Shown: positions 42,968 to 52,125 of the stretch, in pieces
How the letters are laid out: each line of letters starts with the position of its first letter
Position numbering within the stretch: the first letter of the stretch is position 1
Source: Rhodobacteraceae bacterium HLUCCA12
GTDB taxonomy: Bacteria; Pseudomonadota; Alphaproteobacteria; Rhodobacterales; Rhodobacteraceae
NCBI GenBank assembly: GCA_001314715.1
Contig: LJSV01000001.1
Coordinates: 186,001-250,000, forward strand
Direction: 5' to 3'
Length of the DNA: 64,000 bases
Translations under genes and position numbers: made by a program
The notes under the pieces: model-generated
What the model saw: only the letters and a program-made list of their open reading frames with translations
Database searches by the model: none
Told to the model about the DNA's origin: nothing

Positions 42968-43282
42968 ATGTTTCTGACCATGAACCGGTTCAAGGTCAAA
43001 CCCGGCCATGAGGCCGAATTCGAGGCCATCTGGCTGGGCCGCGACAGCCATCTGCCGCAGGTGCCCGGCTTCGTCTCGTTTCACCTGATGAAGGGGCCCG
43101 AGCGCGCGGATTATCGCCTCTATGCCTCGCACACGATGTGGGAAAGCGAGGACGCCTTCAAGGCCTGGACAACGTCCGAGGCATTTCGCGCCGCCCATCG
43201 CGGCGCCGGGGGTGCGGCGGATATCTACCTGGGCCCGCCCGAGCTGGAGACCTTTGATTCGCTTCAGTCGATCGGCGGCTGA
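42968..43282 (+). CDS. Antibiotic-biosynthesis-monooxygenase-fold protein
   Basis: The protein is 104 aa with AAGGAT before the ATG. It has the ABM ferredoxin-like fold pattern: MNRFKVKPGHEAEFEAIWLG, PGFVSFHLMKGPE, and YASHTMWESEDAFKAWTTSE, similar to small haem-degrading or quinol monooxygenases (HmoA/HmuD-like). The function is unproved; an asparagine near residue 6 (MNRF) matches the haem-degrading subgroup. It lies between pth and rplY, transcribed opposite to both. Confidence 0.8.
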   Translation: MFLTMNRFKVKPGHEAEFEAIWLGRDSHLPQVPGFVSFHLMKGPERADYRLYASHTMWESEDAFKAWTTSEAFRAAHRGAGGAADIYLGPPELETFDSLQSIGG

Positions 43283-43293
43283 GCGCATGAAAA

Positions 43294-43368
43294 CGGGCGC
43301 GCGGTCGGCCCGCGCGCCCGAATCGGCAGTCCCGCAAGGGGGCGGATGCGCCGCAAGGGCGCGTCCGC
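43294..43368. terminator. Pair of convergent terminator hairpins
   Basis: CGGGCGCGCGG (43294-43304) pairs with CCGCGCGCCCG (43310-43320), an 11-bp stem. A second hairpin, GCGGATGCGCC (43342-43352) with GGCGCGTCCGC (43358-43368), abuts the rplY stop. They separate the plus-strand monooxygenase gene from minus-strand rplY. T runs are absent. Confidence 0.6.
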
Positions 43369-44007
43369 TCACTCCTCCCCGGTCTGTTCCTCGACTTCGT
43401 CCTCGTCCTCGCCCTCTTCGGCTTCCGAGGCGCGCAGACCCGACGGGGCCGCGAGATTGGCCACCACGAAGTTGCGCGTCACCGTCGGCTTGGCGCCGGC
43501 GGGCAGGGCAATGTCGCTGATATGGACCACATCGCCGATCTCAAGCCCGCTCAGATCCACGGTGACCTTTTCGGGGATGTCGCCGGCGACCACGTTCAAC
43601 TCGACCTCGGGGCGCACCACCGTCAGCGTGCCGCCACGCTTGAGGCCGGGGGCCGCGGCGTGGTTGATGAATTCGACATGAATGAACAGGTTGATGCGCG
43701 AGGTGCGGCGCAGGCGCATCAGGTCGACATGCGTGGGCAGGTCGCGGACCACGTCGCGCTGGACGCCGCGGCAGATCACGCGCACGTCGTCTTGCCCCTC
43801 GACCTTGAGGTTCCACAGCCTCGACAGGAAGCGGCCCTCTTTCAGTTTCTTGAGCAGTTCGTTGTAGTTGAAGTTCAGTGCCAGCGGTTCCACACCGCCA
43901 CCATAAACCACGCCAGGTACCTTGCCGTTGCGACGGGCGAGACGGGCGGCCCCCTTGCCTGTCCCCGTGCGTACCTCGGCGATCAGATCAGGGATCTCAC
44001 CAGCCAT
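43369..44007 (-). CDS. rplY: 50S ribosomal protein L25/general stress protein Ctc
   Basis: The protein is 212 aa from the ATG at 44005-44007 (GGAG 8 bases upstream). It is the CTC form: N-terminal L25 5S-rRNA-binding domain ([20 protein letters not shown]) followed by a TL5-like C-terminal domain ([30 protein letters not shown]) and an acidic tail ([16 protein letters not shown]). It binds 5S rRNA in the large subunit. Confidence 0.95.
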   Translation of the reverse strand: MAGEIPDLIAEVRTGTGKGAARLARRNGKVPGVVYGGGVEPLALNFNYNELLKKLKEGRFLSRLWNLKVEGQDDVRVICRGVQRDVVRDLPTHVDLMRLRRTSRINLFIHVEFINHAAAPGLKRGGTLTVVRPEVELNVVAGDIPEKVTVDLSGLEIGDVVHISDIALPAGAKPTVTRNFVVANLAAPSGLRASEAEEGEDEDEVEEQTGEE

Positions 44008-44117
44008 ATCGGATACTCCAGTTTTCCAAAGTGACGCGTGCCCCTCCAAGGGTGGATGCACGCATGCCGGGGCCAATAGAGCAGTTTGGCGCGGTTGAAA
44101 AGGGGCAAGCGACGCAA

Positions 44118-44180
44118 AGGGGCGCTGCCCCTCTTGGCCTGCGGCCAATTCACCCCGGCGTATTTCGGGCAAGATGAAGG
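44118..44180 (+). repeat. Two-hairpin intergenic repeat, copy 3
   Basis: AGGGGC-GCT-GCCCCT (44118-44132), then TTGGCC-TGC-GGCCAA and TTCACCCCGGCGTATTTCG followed by GGCAAGATGAAG. It lies between parE and rplY, oriented against both genes, so orientation is not tied to transcription. Confidence 0.85.
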
Positions 44181-44207
44181 GCGGGTGCCGGACCCTTGAT
44201 CAGCGGG

Positions 44208-46163
44208 TCAGACATCCACATCCTCGACAAAGCGCGCGTTCTCCTGGATGTACTGAAAGCGCAGCTCGGGCTTCTTGCCCATCAGCCGTTCGACCAGATC
44301 GCCGGTCTCGCCGGGGATGTCGTCGTCGATCGAGACCCGGATCAGCTTGCGCGTGGCCGGGTTCATCGTGGTGTCCTTGAGGTCCTTGGCATCCATCTCG
44401 CCCAGCCCCTTGAACCGCGAGACATCGATCTTGCCGCGCCCGCCAAGACCCTTTTGCAGCCATTCGTCCTTTTCGATCTCGCTCAGCGCATAGTGGCGAT
44501 GCGCGCCCTGCGTGAGGCGAAAAAGCGGCGGACAGGCCAGATAAAGGTGGCCCGTGTCGATCAGGGGGCGCATCTGGGTGTAGAAAAAGGTCATCAGAAG
44601 CGCGGCGATATGGGCGCCGTCGACATCGGCATCGGTCATGATGATGATCTTGTCATAGCGCAGATCGTCGAGGCGGAACCTGGTGCCCATGCCCACGCCG
44701 AGCGCCTGGCACAGGTCGTGGATCTCGGCGTTCTGACCCAGCTTGCCCGAGGCCGCGCCCAGGACGTTCAGGATCTTGCCGCGCAGGGGCAGCAGCGCCT
44801 GGGTCTTGCGGTCGCGCGCCATCTTGGCCGATCCGCCGGCCGAATCGCCCTCGACGATGAACAGCTCGGTCCCTTCGCGGCTGCTGGCGGTACAATCGAC
44901 CAGCTTTCCCGGCAGGCGCAGCTTCTTGGTGGCCGACTTGCGCGCGGTTTCCTTTTCCTGGCGCCGGCGAAGACGCTCTTCCGAGCGCAGCACCAGGTAG
45001 TCCAGGATGGCGCCCGCCGATTTCGTGTCGGCCGCCAGCCAGTTGTCGAAATGGTCGCGCACCGCGCCCTCGACCAGGCGCGCGGCCTCGGTCGTGGCCA
45101 GCCGGTCCTTGGTCTGGCCCACGAATTCCGGGTCGCGGATGAAGCACGACACCAGCGCGCAGCCGCCGGCCACCATGTCCTCGCGGGTGATCTGCTGCGC
45201 CTTGCGGTTGCCGGCCAGTTCGCCATAGGCGCGAATGCCCTTCAAGATCGCGGCCCAGAACCCGGCCTCGTGGGTGCCGCCCTCGGGGGTGGGGACGGTG
45301 TTGCAATAGCTTTGCACGAATCCGTCGCGCGCGGGGGTCCAGTTGATCGCCCATTCGACCGAGCCGGGCACGCCGAATTTCTCCTGAAAGCCGACCTTGC
45401 CGGCAAAGGGGCGATCGGCATAGGTCGCATCCCGGCCCAGTTGCTCGCCCAGGTAGTCGGCCAGCCCGCCGGGAAAGTGGAACACGGCCTCCATCGGCGT
45501 GTCGTCATCCGCGATCGCGGATTTCCAGCGGATCTCGACGCCCGAGAACAGATAGGCTTTCGATCGCGCCATCTTGAGCAGCCGCGCCGGGCGGAACCGG
45601 TGGTGGCCAAAGATCTCGGCGTCGGCATGGAAGGTGACCGAGGTGCCGCGGCGGTTGGGGGCGGGGCCGACCTTTTGCACCGGGCCCTGCGGCACCCCGC
45701 GCGAGAATTCCTGGGCATAAAGCTCGCGGTTGCGCGCCACCTCGACACGCATGTGATCCGCGAGCGCGTTCACGACCGAGGCGCCGACCCCGTGCAGCCC
45801 GCCCGAGGTCTGATAGGCCTTGCCCGAGAACTTCCCCCCCGAATGCAGGGTGCACAAGATGACCTCGAGCGCGGACTTGTCGGGGAATTTCGGATGCGGG
45901 TCGATCGGGATGCCGCGCCCGTTGTCGCGGATGGTGACGGCGTGATCGGCGTGCAGTTCGATCTCGATTCGCGTCGCATGGCCGGCCACGGCCTCGTCCA
46001 TGGCGTTGTCCAGAACCTCGGCGACCAGATGGTGCAGCGCGCGCTCGTCGGTGCCGCCGATATACATGCCCGGTCGCTTGCGCACCGGCTCCAGCCCCTC
46101 CAGCACCTCGATGCTTGAGGCGTCATAGGTTTCTGGGCTGCCGGAAAGAAGGTCGTTGGCCAT
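44208..46163 (-). CDS. parE: DNA topoisomerase IV subunit B
   Basis: The protein is 651 aa from the ATG at 46161-46163; an upstream in-frame extension overlaps the intergenic space. GHKL ATPase: RPGMYIGGTDERALHHLVAE, EVLDNAMDEAVAG, DNGRGIPIDPHPKFP, and the TSGGLHGVGASVVNALA lid. TOPRIM domain: ELFIVEGDSAGGSAKMARDR (about 420-440), ADVDGAHIAALL. The QTS-type loop and length (about 650, versus about 800 for GyrB) favour ParE. It decatenates daughter chromosomes with ParC. Confidence 0.95.
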   Translation of the reverse strand: MANDLLSGSPETYDASSIEVLEGLEPVRKRPGMYIGGTDERALHHLVAEVLDNAMDEAVAGHATRIEIELHADHAVTIRDNGRGIPIDPHPKFPDKSALEVILCTLHSGGKFSGKAYQTSGGLHGVGASVVNALADHMRVEVARNRELYAQEFSRGVPQGPVQKVGPAPNRRGTSVTFHADAEIFGHHRFRPARLLKMARSKAYLFSGVEIRWKSAIADDDTPMEAVFHFPGGLADYLGEQLGRDATYADRPFAGKVGFQEKFGVPGSVEWAINWTPARDGFVQSYCNTVPTPEGGTHEAGFWAAILKGIRAYGELAGNRKAQQITREDMVAGGCALVSCFIRDPEFVGQTKDRLATTEAARLVEGAVRDHFDNWLAADTKSAGAILDYLVLRSEERLRRRQEKETARKSATKKLRLPGKLVDCTASSREGTELFIVEGDSAGGSAKMARDRKTQALLPLRGKILNVLGAASGKLGQNAEIHDLCQALGVGMGTRFRLDDLRYDKIIIMTDADVDGAHIAALLMTFFYTQMRPLIDTGHLYLACPPLFRLTQGAHRHYALSEIEKDEWLQKGLGGRGKIDVSRFKGLGEMDAKDLKDTTMNPATRKLIRVSIDDDIPGETGDLVERLMGKKPELRFQYIQENARFVEDVDV

Positions 46164-46236
46164 GCGTGTCTCGTATGTCGGGGGTCGGTCCGGCAATAGA
46201 CCATTCACGCGGCGCCGGTGCAAGCCTGCGCGGTGC

Positions 46237-47397
46237 TCAGGGTTGGCGCGGCTCGTGGCGGGCAAGCTGGGCGCGCAGGACCAGCCCCACCAGCAGGGCC
46301 AGCGCCACCAGCCCATAGGCCATGCGCAGCCCGGCCAGCTGCGCGGTCAGGCCCAGAACCGGCGGGCCCAGGAAAAAGCCCAGATAGCCCAGCATCGTGG
46401 CTCGCGCGATGGCGTGGCTGCGCAATCCCGGCGGCGCCAGGCGCCCGGCCACGGCCAGCGCCGTCGGCACCACGACCGAGGCGCCGAACCCCAGCACCAT
46501 GAAACCGGCATAGGCCATGATGACGCCATTCGCGGCCACGACCAGAGCCGCGCCCAGCCCCGCCACGATCAGGCCGCCCCGCATCAGCGCCTGATCGCTG
46601 ACGCGGGCGGCCACCAGTTGCCCGGCCAGCCGGCCGATTCCCATGGTCAGCCCCAAAAGCGCGGGTCCGGCCGAACCCGCGCCGGTACCCCCGCCCAGAT
46701 CGCGCTCGATATAAAGCGCCGACCAGGCCTCGGCGGCATTCTCGGTCAGGAACCCCACCAGGATCAGGCAGCCCGCAAGCCAGGGGGCCGCGCCCAGCCG
46801 GATCGGCCCGTGCGCTGCCTTGCCGCGGCCGAACCCGTCGATCCGGCCATCGCGCTCGATGCTGGCCAGTGCCAGCAGAAAGACCACCAGCGCAACCATG
46901 CCCAGGATCGCCGCCGCCGACAGCCCGGCGGCACGGGCCACACCGGTCAGGGCCGCGGCCCCGGCATAGGCAAAGGAATAGATCGCGTGATTGAGGTTCA
47001 TCAGCGACACGCTGCGCTCGGCCTCGATCGTGCTCAGCCGCGCGTTCATCCACACATCGACCGCGCCGCTGGCGCCGCCCATGATCAGCATCGCCCCGAT
47101 GAACAGAAGCGGCGTGGCGGCCTGGGCGGGCAGGGCCACGCCCAGCGCCATCGCCGCCGTGCCCAGCGGCACCGCGCCGCGCCCCAGCCAACCGCCCAGA
47201 TAGGGTGCCAGCGCCATCATCGCGATCGCCATGACCGAGCCAAAAAGCAACAACTGCCCCAGCCGTCCGTCATCGACATCCAGCGCGGCCTTGATGTCGG
47301 GCATGGTGGCCATGAACGCGCCCCAGACCGCGCCGATGGCGACGAATGCGGCCATCGGCCCGCGCGAGGCGGCGAACTGGGTCAGGATCAGGGGCAT
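46237..47397 (-). CDS. Major facilitator superfamily transporter
   Basis: The protein is 386 aa, about 12 hydrophobic segments (e.g. MALAPYLGGWLGRG, LLFIGAMLIMGGASGAVDVW, the second-half LLGLTMGIGRLAGQLVAARV, SDQALMRGG as motif A repeat). It resembles the YbjJ/sugar-type or fosmidomycin-type MFS with the ASGAVDVWMNA block. It is in the inner membrane; the substrate is not inferable. It is a single gene with a 73-base gap to parE. Confidence 0.85.
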   Translation of the reverse strand: MPLILTQFAASRGPMAAFVAIGAVWGAFMATMPDIKAALDVDDGRLGQLLLFGSVMAIAMMALAPYLGGWLGRGAVPLGTAAMALGVALPAQAATPLLFIGAMLIMGGASGAVDVWMNARLSTIEAERSVSLMNLNHAIYSFAYAGAAALTGVARAAGLSAAAILGMVALVVFLLALASIERDGRIDGFGRGKAAHGPIRLGAAPWLAGCLILVGFLTENAAEAWSALYIERDLGGGTGAGSAGPALLGLTMGIGRLAGQLVAARVSDQALMRGGLIVAGLGAALVVAANGVIMAYAGFMVLGFGASVVVPTALAVAGRLAPPGLRSHAIARATMLGYLGFFLGPPVLGLTAQLAGLRMAYGLVALALLVGLVLRAQLARHEPRQP

Positions 47398-47496
47398 CGT
47401 GTCGGCCGCTCTCGATTGTGCCGCACAGACAAATCACGCCGTCCAGCCCCCCGCAAGTCCCCGACCCGTTGCAATCGGTTCCCGACCGATGCTTCA

Positions 47497-47555
47497 GCTT
47501 GCCGGAAATACGCCCGGGGGCGGCCGCAGGCCGGCGGGGGCAGGCAGCCCCCGAG
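47497..47555 (-). repeat. Two-hairpin intergenic repeat, degenerate copy 5
   Basis: Read on the minus strand it keeps GGGGGC-N8-GCCCCC, CGGCC-TGC-GGCCG and a CGTATTTCCGGCAAG tail, but the TTGGCC/GGCCAA and TTCACCCC blocks are altered. It occupies the 241-base gap between the divergent MFS and lipoprotein genes, which otherwise shows only a GC-rich stretch and no clear promoter. Confidence 0.6.
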
Positions 47556-47638
47556 CGGGCCGAGCCCCCTCGATGGGGGCGAGGCCCGCGCCCCCCGTTT
47601 CCTCTTTTCTTTGCCGAGACATCCACTAGGCTCGCGGC

Positions 47639-48313
47639 ATGCGCGCGTTGCTTTTGACCCTGATGCTGTTGTCCGCCTGCGGCCGCCCGCTGGCCGAGAA
47701 CGAGCGCGCGCTGGCGCAGGGGCTTTATGGCGACAGCCTCGACCCGGCGCCCGTGCGCCTGGTCGAGAACGGGTTGATCGGCCTTGTCACCCGCGAATAC
47801 CCCGCCCGCCCGCGCACCACCTGCCGCGAACGCATCCTGCCGCCGTCCAAGGCCGAAACCTTCACCACGCGCGCGGCCGGGATCGTCTTGTGGAGCCATA
47901 TTCACATCCGTCCCGACCTGATGCAGCCCGATTACGCGCGCGCCGTCGACGGGACGATGGACCTGGGCGCGGCGATGTTCCTGGCGCATGAGTTGACGCA
48001 TGTCTGGCAATGGCAGAACCGCGCCCTGACGCGCTATTCGCCGCTGCGCGGCGGCGGCGAGCATCTGGGCGGGGGCGATCCCTATCTGTTCGACCCGGCT
48101 GCCGATGACCGCGCCTTTCTGGAATTCGGCTATGAACAACAGGCCAGCCTGGTCGAGGAATATGTCTGTTGCCAGGCGCTCGACCCGCAAGGCGCGCGCA
48201 CCGCGCGCCTGCGCGCACTTCTGGCGCAGGTCATGCCAAAACCGGCCCTGTCCCTGCCCGACGACATTCGCCTGCCCTGGCCGCAGGCCCGGCGGCGCGG
48301 GATCTGCGCCTGA
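47639..48313 (+). CDS. Putative lipoprotein with HExxH zinc-protease-like motif
   Basis: The protein is 224 aa. A short lipoprotein signal, RALLLTLMLLSACGR, has lipobox LSAC with Cys at about 14. HELTHVWQW (about residue 118-126) fits the HExxH zinc-binding motif, and a Glu further on (SLVEEYVCCQAL, about 172-183) could be the third ligand. No wider family is recognised with confidence. It may be an outer-membrane-anchored metallopeptidase or a non-catalytic relative. It is transcribed towards the glycan operon, with a 2-base gap between the convergent stops. Confidence 0.75.
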   Translation: MRALLLTLMLLSACGRPLAENERALAQGLYGDSLDPAPVRLVENGLIGLVTREYPARPRTTCRERILPPSKAETFTTRAAGIVLWSHIHIRPDLMQPDYARAVDGTMDLGAAMFLAHELTHVWQWQNRALTRYSPLRGGGEHLGGGDPYLFDPAADDRAFLEFGYEQQASLVEEYVCCQALDPQGARTARLRALLAQVMPKPALSLPDDIRLPWPQARRRGICA

Positions 48314-48315
48314 TT

Positions 48316-50529
48316 TCAGCGCCAGTGCAGCGGCCCGCGCTTGTGCGGAAAGGCCAGGTTGGTGCTGATGCGCCGACAATAGCCGGCCTGGTCCAGCAGC
48401 CGCAGGCCGGTATCGGCACCCGGCGCGGCCCCGCCGCGGGTGACGGCGAACACCGCGCCGGTCAGTTGGGCCGGCCCGCTGTCCCACCAGGGATAGGGCG
48501 CGTCGCACGCGCGCAGCCGCGCCGCGATCCGATCCAGCGCATTGGCAAGAACCGGGTATCCGGGTTCGGCCGCCAGAAAGTTGTTGGCCACCGTGCCATG
48601 CCCGCATTCCAGGCACAGAACGGCGCGCGCGCCCTCCAGCCAGTCGTCGATCGCTGCGCGGGGGTATTCGTCGACATCCGCATAGATCCCGCCCTCGGTC
48701 ACGATCCACGCGATGCGGAACAGATCGGCGCGGGTTGCGGGCAGGGTCTGGCGCGCGAACAGATCCACCAGCCCCGGATGGTGACGCGCCAGCCAGGCCC
48801 GCGCCGTATCGGCATCGAACAGTTGCAGCGCATGGCCGGGCATCAGGCGCCGCCAGGCCGCGACGCTGCGGTTGACCGCGCCTGAGGCCGGGCCGTCCCA
48901 GTAAAGCGCGATCCGGCGGGGGATGGCGGCATCCGAAACCGGCACGAAGGCGGGGGGATCGCGCGCCAGCAGGCAGGCCGACAAGCCCGGCGAGTCGGCG
49001 ATCCGCGCGGCCCCCATACGGGCCACGATCACGTCCACCGGCTGGCGGGCGAACCCCGGCGGCCAGCCGTGGGTGGTCCGCGCGGCGTCGCGCACCAGTC
49101 GGTCGCGCAGATCGTCGGGCGGGGGTGTCCCGGTCTGGTCGGTCTTGAGCCTGCCAAATGTGGCCAGCGCGTCCTCGGCCCGGTCGAAATCGCCGCGCAG
49201 GAACGCCGCGCGCGCCAGCGCCAGCCACAGCCCCATCCGCTGCGGCGCCAGCCGTTGCACGCTTTCCAACGCGCGGTCTGCCGCATCCGGGTCAAAGCGC
49301 CACAGCGCGATCTCGGCCCGGAGGAGCGCCAGATCCACGCGGGTGGGCGCGGGCGGTGTCAGGGCCTCGGCCGCGTCCAGCGCGGCCCCGGCCCGATCCG
49401 GCGCGCCTTGCAGCAACTGGCAGTCGGCCAGTGCCAGCAGGCGGCGCGCGCGGGGGTTGGCGCCCTCGGTGCGCTGGAGCTCGGCTTCCAGTTGCGCGGC
49501 CGCCGCGTCATGCAGTCCCAGCCGGTTCAGGGCGGGGGCCGCGCCCGGCAGGCCGGGCAGTGCGCGCGCAAGCGCCGACCAGTCGTCGCACAGGCTGCGG
49601 CAGGTCAGCCATAACCCGCGCAACGCCTCCGCGCGCGCATGCAGCCGAAGCGCGGCGTCGGCATGGGCGCGGGCCTTGCGGTGCAGGCTGTCGGGGTCGG
49701 TCGCAAGGCGCGCCTGTCCCAGCAGGATTCGCAGCCAATGGGCGTGGTCGCGCGCGTCCCAGTGCCAGGGATCGGCCGTCAGGCCGGGGGACAGCAGCGA
49801 CAGCGCGGTGTCGGGGTCGTCGCAGGCCAGCGCCAGCCGGATCGCGGCATCGCGCGTCGCGTCCGGGCCGTGATGGGTGCGTGCCTGGTCCAGCAGGGCG
49901 CGCGCGCGGGCGAAATCGCGCTCTTGCAACAGCAGGTCGAAGGCGCGGTGCCACAGCTCGGTCAGTGCCAGCGGCGCGGCATCGACATGGGCGGCCAGCC
50001 CCGCGGCCCCGTCGCGCGCATGCACGGCCTGAAGGGTCAGGCGCCGGTGCAGGCCGGGCCATTGGCGCAGCCGGGCAAGATCGGCCTCGGCCGCGCCCGT
50101 GTCGCCGTCCAGAAGCGCCAGCTCGGCCCGGCAGGCCAGATCGGCGGCGGCGGTTGGCGTGCGCATGTCGATCTCGGCCAGCGCGTCGCGCGCCGCGCTT
50201 GCGCGGCCCGCGCGCCAATAGGCCCAGGCGGCGGCGGCACGTCGGCGGTTTTGCGCGGCGCAGCGCGCGCGCAGCCGCGCCAGCGCCTCGTCGGTCGGGT
50301 CGGCCTCGGCCGCGACCAGCGCCAGGTCGATCGACCAGGGCCATCGCGCCAGCGCGGGGGCGAGCGCCGGCTCAATCGGCAGGCCGCAGCGCGCCAGCAG
50401 CCGCAGCGCCGTCAGGACCGGCTCGTAACCTTGTTCAGGCAACCGCGCGGCCAGGGTCCGCGCCGGGTCGGCGGGGTCGGCCAGCGGGGCCTGCCACAAT
50501 GTCTTTTGCAGCCCCGCCAGCAGATCCAT
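48316..50529 (-). CDS. TPR-like N-terminal region fused to a DXD glycosyltransferase (GT32-like)
   Basis: The protein is 737 aa from the ATG at 50527-50529. The first 480 residues are an Ala/Leu/Arg-rich helical repeat array (e.g. ARARALLDQARTHHGPDATR, LDAAEALTPPAPTRVDLALL), TPR-like. The last 230 hold a glycosyltransferase sugar-binding domain: IPRRIALYWDGPAS, TRADLFRIAWIVTEGGIYAD with DXD in YADVDEYP, and ALDRIAARL. It probably transfers a sugar to a surface glycan or protein. It is the last gene of a five-gene minus-strand operon, 1 base after the sulfotransferase stop. Confidence 0.8.
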   Translation of the reverse strand: MDLLAGLQKTLWQAPLADPADPARTLAARLPEQGYEPVLTALRLLARCGLPIEPALAPALARWPWSIDLALVAAEADPTDEALARLRARCAAQNRRRAAAAWAYWRAGRASAARDALAEIDMRTPTAAADLACRAELALLDGDTGAAEADLARLRQWPGLHRRLTLQAVHARDGAAGLAAHVDAAPLALTELWHRAFDLLLQERDFARARALLDQARTHHGPDATRDAAIRLALACDDPDTALSLLSPGLTADPWHWDARDHAHWLRILLGQARLATDPDSLHRKARAHADAALRLHARAEALRGLWLTCRSLCDDWSALARALPGLPGAAPALNRLGLHDAAAAQLEAELQRTEGANPRARRLLALADCQLLQGAPDRAGAALDAAEALTPPAPTRVDLALLRAEIALWRFDPDAADRALESVQRLAPQRMGLWLALARAAFLRGDFDRAEDALATFGRLKTDQTGTPPPDDLRDRLVRDAARTTHGWPPGFARQPVDVIVARMGAARIADSPGLSACLLARDPPAFVPVSDAAIPRRIALYWDGPASGAVNRSVAAWRRLMPGHALQLFDADTARAWLARHHPGLVDLFARQTLPATRADLFRIAWIVTEGGIYADVDEYPRAAIDDWLEGARAVLCLECGHGTVANNFLAAEPGYPVLANALDRIAARLRACDAPYPWWDSGPAQLTGAVFAVTRGGAAPGADTGLRLLDQAGYCRRISTNLAFPHKRGPLHWR

Positions 50530-50530
50530 C

Positions 50531-51310
50531 CTAACCCTCAAGCAGTTCAGCGCCTTCGGAAAACGTCATTCCAAAGGCATCCGCGACCGCATCGCGTGTG
50601 CGCCAGGTATAGCCATGCAAAAACAGCAGCACCGATCGGTCGATGGCGAAGGGTGCGCTTTCCCAGACGCGGCGCTGCATCAGCCCGTCGAGCCGCGCGC
50701 GCTGGTTCGCGTCCATCCGCGCCGGATCGAGCTCCAGATAGGCCATGACGCGCGCGACGCTGGCCGCGCGGTCATTGTGAAAATCCTCGTAGTTCAGAAC
50801 CAGGATGTCGTCGTAATGCCGGTTCCAGTTCGTCCAGTTGCGCACGAAACCGCCATGGGGGTCCAGGCGGGCCTTCTTGATCAGCTCGAAAAAGGTGTCG
50901 TCCAGCCGCAAGGGCTGATCGTGTTCGCGCCCGAAACGCCACAGCATGTGCATCTTCAGCGCCGACACCGCCCGTGCCAGCGGATCGCGCAGGATATAGA
51001 TGACCTTGGCGGTGGGGTTCAGCGCCTTGCACTCGGCGATCTTGTGGTCGGGCAGAAAGGCGTATTCGGGCGTGAAATCCATCGCGCGGCGTTCGGGCTG
51101 GGGCGGTGCCATGAGGTTGCGATACCAGTCGATGCCGCGATGGTGGTTCCAGTCCCAGAAATGTGCCTCCTTGTCGGTCGAGGTGACGGGCGCGGAATTG
51201 GGAAAGGAATAGGTGTCGGGGTGGCAGGCCAGCACCGAATGCAGCCAGCTGGTCGAACCTTTCTGACAGCCGATGCACAGGATGTCGGTGATATTGGTGC
51301 GCTGGGTCAT
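50531..51310 (-). CDS. Sulfotransferase family protein, paralog A
   Basis: The protein is 259 aa from the ATG at 51308-51310. The PAPS 5'-phosphosulfate loop is CIGCQKGSTSWLH (residues 12-24) and the 3'-phosphate site is VIYILRDPLARAVSALKMH (about 100-118). The block EAHFWDWNHHRGIDWYRNLM is shared almost word for word with the next gene, so they are tandem duplicates. It transfers sulfate to a hydroxyl or amino group of an acceptor, probably a carbohydrate given the flanking glycosyltransferases. An 11-base gap separates it from paralog B. Confidence 0.88.
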   Translation of the reverse strand: MTQRTNITDILCIGCQKGSTSWLHSVLACHPDTYSFPNSAPVTSTDKEAHFWDWNHHRGIDWYRNLMAPPQPERRAMDFTPEYAFLPDHKIAECKALNPTAKVIYILRDPLARAVSALKMHMLWRFGREHDQPLRLDDTFFELIKKARLDPHGGFVRNWTNWNRHYDDILVLNYEDFHNDRAASVARVMAYLELDPARMDANQRARLDGLMQRRVWESAPFAIDRSVLLFLHGYTWRTRDAVADAFGMTFSEGAELLEG

Positions 51311-51321
51311 GGGCGGCTGTC

Positions 51322-52125
51322 TCATGCGTCGGTGGGTTCGGCGGGCGCGACGAATTGTGCGGGATCGGGGCGTTCGAACCGCAGGCCGGTTTCGGCCGCA
51401 ATCTCTTCGCGCTCGCGCCACAGCATCCCGTCCAGAAAGTGCAGGCAATCGGCGTCCAGCGCATAGTCGGGCGCGTGCCAGACGGTGCGATGCAGGCGCG
51501 CGGCGTGATCGGGCTGGACCACCAGCGGCGCGGCGGGCAGGTTGCAGGCGTCCAGCACGCGCGCCAGCCCGGCGGGGGGGTCGGCGGCGAGTTGCGCGAA
51601 TTCCAGCACCAGCAGATCGGGGTAATGGCGCCGCCAGCGCCGCAGGTTCCCGGCATAATCGCCGTGGCGCTGGATGCGCGCGGCCTGCACGCGATCCAGG
51701 AATTCCCGGCCAAAGCCGATCCGCAGGGCGTCTGCCGGGGCGCCGTTCGATGCCCACATCGTATGCATGCGGATGGCCGAGACCGCCCGCGCCAGCGGTT
51801 CGCGCAAGATGTAGATCACGCAAGCGCCGGGGTTCAGCGCCTTGCATTCGGCGATCTGGTCATCGTTCAGAAGGGCATAATCGGGCGTGAAATCCAGCGA
51901 TTTCAGGCCGGGGTCGTCGGGTGGTGTCATCAGGACGCGATACCAGTCGCGCCCGCGATGGTGGTTCCAGTCCCAGAAATGCGCCTCTTTTCGGGTCGAT
52001 GTGACCGGGTCGAAATCGGGGAATGCCCAGGTTTGCGGATGGTGGCTGATCACCTGGTGCAGCCAACTGGTCATCGCACGCTGCGCGCCGATGCACAGGA
52101 TGTCGGCGTAATTCTCGCGCCTCAT
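51322..52125 (-). CDS. Sulfotransferase family protein, paralog B
   Basis: The protein is 267 aa; the ATG overlaps the upstream stop as ATGA. The 5'-PS loop is CIGAQRAMTSWLHQVI, in which the usual Lys of KxGTT is replaced by Arg-Ala, and the 3' site is VIYILREPLARAVSAIRMH. It shares EAHFWDWNHHRG-DWYR and ALNP with paralog A but has a different C-terminal half, suggesting a different acceptor. The altered phosphate loop could lower PAPS binding; whether it is active is not clear. Confidence 0.85.
   Translation of the reverse strand: MRRENYADILCIGAQRAMTSWLHQVISHHPQTWAFPDFDPVTSTRKEAHFWDWNHHRGRDWYRVLMTPPDDPGLKSLDFTPDYALLNDDQIAECKALNPGACVIYILREPLARAVSAIRMHTMWASNGAPADALRIGFGREFLDRVQAARIQRHGDYAGNLRRWRRHYPDLLVLEFAQLAADPPAGLARVLDACNLPAAPLVVQPDHAARLHRTVWHAPDYALDADCLHFLDGMLWREREEIAAETGLRFERPDPAQFVAPAEPTDA

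Noticed and set aside
44196-46118. A 640-codon open frame on the plus strand antisense to parE
   Set aside because: parE is unmistakable on the minus strand with GHKL and TOPRIM motifs; the plus frame is a GC-bias shadow.
50531-51847. N-terminal extension of sulfotransferase A by 179 codons
   Set aside because: The added part overlaps sulfotransferase B in another frame; the ATG at 51308-51310 starts the known fold.
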